The position numbers and the translations under genes are program-made. A stretch of DNA of 15,350 nt from Flavobacteriaceae bacterium UBA3078 (GTDB lineage Bacteria; Bacteroidota; Bacteroidia; Flavobacteriales; Flavobacteriaceae), in assembly GCA_002366675.1 (NCBI GenBank), contig DFBO01000027.1:1-15350 (forward strand), given 5' to 3'. The notes beneath the pieces are model-generated. The model made no database searches and was not told where the DNA came from. It saw only the letters and a list, made by a program, of their open reading frames with translations. Below, one piece after another: positions 13,207 to 15,350 of the stretch. Positions within the stretch are counted from its first letter, which is position 1; each line of letters starts with the position of its first letter.

Positions 13207-15144
13207 TTAAAATGTTTTTAATGATTTATTTATGTCTTCGTTAATAATATTTATCAATTGTTGAACAGGAATCATGCCAAGATCCTCTCCACCATGTAAG
13301 CGTACTGAAATCTTATCTTCTTGCTCTTCATTGTCTCCAACTATAACCATATATGGGATTTTCTTTATTTCGGCTTCCCGAATTTTCTTCCCCATCGTCT
13401 CATTTCTATTATCAATCAGGGCGCGAATTTCGTTATTTTCTAAGACATTTAAAACTTTTTTCGCGTATTTTTCATATTTCTCACTAATTGATAGAACAAT
13501 AACTTGATCTGGAATTAGCCAAAGTGGGAAATTTCCTCCTGTATGTTCCAATAATATTGCTATAAAACGTTCCATACTACCAAAAGGCGCTCGATGGATC
13601 ATAACTGGTCTATGAAGCTCGTTATCACTACCTTTATAGGTTAAGTCGAAACGTTCTGGAAGTGTATAATCAACTTGAATAGTTCCTAATTGCCATTGTC
13701 TTCCAAGGGCATCCTTTACCATAAAATCTAATTTCGGACCATAGAAAGCAGCTTCGCCAGTTTCAATAATATAATTCAAGCCTTTATCATCTGCAGCATT
13801 AATAATTGCTTGCTCTGCTTTTTCCCATAAATGATTTTCACCAATATATTTATCTGGATTTTCAGGGTCTCTTAATGACACTTGGGCAGTAAAATTATCA
13901 AATCCTAAAGAACCAAACACATAAAGTACTAAATCAATAACATCTTTAAATTCTTTGTCTAATTGGTCTGGTGTACAAAATATATGGGCATCGTCTTGTG
14001 TAAAACCTCTTACACGTGTCAGACCATGTAATTCACCACTTTGCTCATATCTATAAACTGTTCCAAATTCTGCAAAACGTTTTGGCAGATCTTTATAAGA
14101 CCATTGGGAGCTTTTGTATATTTCACAATGATGAGGACAATTCATTGGTTTCAATAAGAATTCTTCACCTTCTTTTGGTGTGTGTATTGGTTGAAAACTA
14201 TCTTCCCCATATTTTGCATAATGACCAGAAGTAACATATAATTCTTTCTGTCCAATGTGTGGCGTAACAACCATTTCATATCCAGCTTTCTTTTGAGCTT
14301 TCTTAAGAAAATTCTCTAAACGCTCACGTAAAGCAGCCCCTTTTGGTAACCATAGAGGCAGTCCTTGGCCAACCCTTTGTGAAAAAGTGAATAATTCTAA
14401 TTCTTTACCAAGTTTTCTGTGATCTCTTTTTTTAGCTTCTTCTAGTAATTCTAAATAAGCAGTTAACTCCTTTTGTTTAGGAAATGAAATACCGTAGACT
14501 CTTGTTAATTGTTTGTTTTTTTCATCGCCTTTCCAATATGCTCCTGCAACACTTAAAATTTTTACAGCTTTTACAATTCCAGTATTTGGAATATGCCCAC
14601 CACGACATAAATCTGTAAAGTTAGAATGGTCGCAAAATGTTATTGTTCCATCTTCTAGATTTTCAATTAAATCTACTTTGTAATCGTTTTTGTCTTTGTA
14701 ATATGATAGTGCTTCAGCTTTCGAAACTGATCGCATCATAAAATCATGCTTACCTCTTGCAATTTCAAGCATTTTATTTTCAATGCTTTTGAAATCTTTA
14801 TCGGAAATTGACTCATCACCTAGATCAATATCATAATAGAATCCATTTTCAATCGCAGGACCAACCCAAAGTTTAGAACTCGGATAAAGCTCTTCCATAG
14901 CTTGTGCTAATATATGTGCAGAAGAATGCCAAAAAGCTTTTTTACCATCATCATCATTCCATGTATATAATATTAAAGAACCATCTGTGGTTAATGGAGT
15001 GGTTGTTTCTATAATAGTGTCATTAAATTTTGCTGAAATAACATTTCTTGCAAATCCTTCACTAATGCTTTTAGCAACTTCCATGGCTGTTGAATTCTTT
15101 TCAACTGACTTAATATTACCATCTGGTAATGTAATCTCTATCAT
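13207..15144 (-). CDS. thrS: Threonyl-tRNA synthetase
   Basis: This class II synthetase charges tRNA-Thr. The 645-residue protein starts at ATG 15144-15142 (MIEITLPDGNIK); an upstream TTG at 15171 lies inside the predicted promoter and adds nine residues foreign to the family, so it was not used. Domains in order are TGS (about 1-60), the editing domain with HSSAH (73-77) and DLCRGGH (C180, H184), and the catalytic core. The core contains LPKGAALRERLENF, KPMNCPHH (zinc ligand C336), FGTVYRYEQSGELHGLTRVR (motif 2), QDDAHIF (zinc ligand H387) and HRAPFGSMERF (motif 3). The C-terminal anticodon-binding domain begins near LWLIPDQVIVLSISEKY. All key residues are present, so it should both charge and proofread. 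It is first in the operon with infC, rpmI and rplT. The roughly 20-nt leader leaves no room for a T-box or a long regulatory leader. Confidence 0.98.
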   Translation of the reverse strand: MIEITLPDGNIKSVEKNSTAMEVAKSISEGFARNVISAKFNDTIIETTTPLTTDGSLILYTWNDDDGKKAFWHSSAHILAQAMEELYPSSKLWVGPAIENGFYYDIDLGDESISDKDFKSIENKMLEIARGKHDFMMRSVSKAEALSYYKDKNDYKVDLIENLEDGTITFCDHSNFTDLCRGGHIPNTGIVKAVKILSVAGAYWKGDEKNKQLTRVYGISFPKQKELTAYLELLEEAKKRDHRKLGKELELFTFSQRVGQGLPLWLPKGAALRERLENFLKKAQKKAGYEMVVTPHIGQKELYVTSGHYAKYGEDSFQPIHTPKEGEEFLLKPMNCPHHCEIYKSSQWSYKDLPKRFAEFGTVYRYEQSGELHGLTRVRGFTQDDAHIFCTPDQLDKEFKDVIDLVLYVFGSLGFDNFTAQVSLRDPENPDKYIGENHLWEKAEQAIINAADDKGLNYIIETGEAAFYGPKLDFMVKDALGRQWQLGTIQVDYTLPERFDLTYKGSDNELHRPVMIHRAPFGSMERFIAILLEHTGGNFPLWLIPDQVIVLSISEKYEKYAKKVLNVLENNEIRALIDNRNETMGKKIREAEIKKIPYMVIVGDNEEQEDKISVRLHGGEDLGMIPVQQLINIINEDINKSLKTF

Positions 15145-15168
15145 TATATATGTATTAAAATAAAGCCA

Positions 15169-15199
15169 CAAAGATAATAGTATATTAATTTACATACAA
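15169..15199 (-). promoter_or_regulatory. Flavobacterial-type promoter of the thrS operon
   Basis: On the minus strand TTG (15199-15197) is followed after 20 nt by TATCTTTG (15176-15169), an exact match to TTG-N17-23-TANNTTTG. Transcription would start near 15162, about 20 nt before the thrS ATG. Confidence 0.65.
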
Positions 15200-15350
15200 T
15201 CTTCCTTCAATAATTATATATATGAAATAAATAATAGCTAATTCTGTTTTTTAAATTGAATTCCTAATTTGTAATAACTTGATACTTAGGTGCTGTTTTT
15301 TGTGTTGCAAATAAAACTAAAAATACTTTCAAAAAAGTTTGTTAGTGATA

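Noticed and set aside
15145..15171. thrS starting at TTG 15171 with an extra MWLYFNTYI
   Set aside because: That TTG is the last three bases of the predicted -7 element, the added residues do not fit the family, and ATG 15144 gives the normal MIEITLPDG start.
15145..15350. T-box riboswitch or tRNA gene upstream of thrS
   Set aside because: The predicted leader is only about 20 nt, and no T-box core, cloverleaf or TψC-like GTTCRANNC segment was seen in the remaining bases.
1..15350. Mobile element, defence system, CRISPR array or phage remnant
   Set aside because: No transposase, integrase, nuclease, toxin or regularly spaced repeats were found, and all genes are recognisable chromosomal families in typical arrangement.

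Overview
The window is AT-rich chromosomal DNA from a member of the Bacteroidota, most likely the family Flavobacteriaceae. Four things point there: the gene set (split transketolase, IF3 and DnaB of the flavobacterial type, a surface-protein tail with thrombospondin type-3 repeats); promoter-like TTG-N19/20-TANNTTTG motifs; the near absence of Shine-Dalgarno sequences; and the divergent Tgt C-terminus. Gene density is high and no gene-free stretch exceeds 300 bp. No mobile element, CRISPR array, tRNA or rRNA gene was seen.

Left part (1-2770). The last 31 codons of a + strand surface protein end at 96. They are followed by a 17-bp perfect hairpin (111-147) that can terminate transcription from both sides. 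On the minus strand lie a small outer-membrane beta-barrel protein (150-737) and the two halves of a split transketolase (783-1736 C-terminal half, 1756-2601 N-terminal half). These three probably form one transcription unit from a good promoter at 2627-2656.

Centre (2771-11011, + strand). tgt, an LptF/LptG-type permease and an EamA-family transporter are packed with 2-nt spacing and a 14-nt overlap, so they look like one operon. Next come accA with its own terminator, dnaB followed by an AI-2E-family membrane protein, and a secreted protein usually named 'asparagine synthetase B' in flavobacteria, although nothing in its sequence supports that activity.

Right part (11008-15350, minus strand). 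A TauE/SafE-family permease converges on the preceding gene with overlapping stop codons. Then comes the translation operon thrS-infC-rpmI-rplT (transcribed from about 15160 down to 11935), with a good promoter, a clear terminator and a structured rpmI-rplT spacer. infC lacks any AUG/GUG/UUG codon at its conserved N-terminus and must start at an AUA codon, which suggests the IF3 start-codon autoregulation known from other bacteria.

Most of the window is housekeeping: translation, tRNA modification, replication, fatty-acid synthesis, envelope biogenesis and the pentose phosphate pathway. I do not see a new defence or mobile system. The observations most worth a second look are the AUA start of infC, the misnamed secreted protein at 9755-11011, the folded spacer before rplT, the isolated strong Shine-Dalgarno of rpmI, and the lost zinc cysteines in Tgt.
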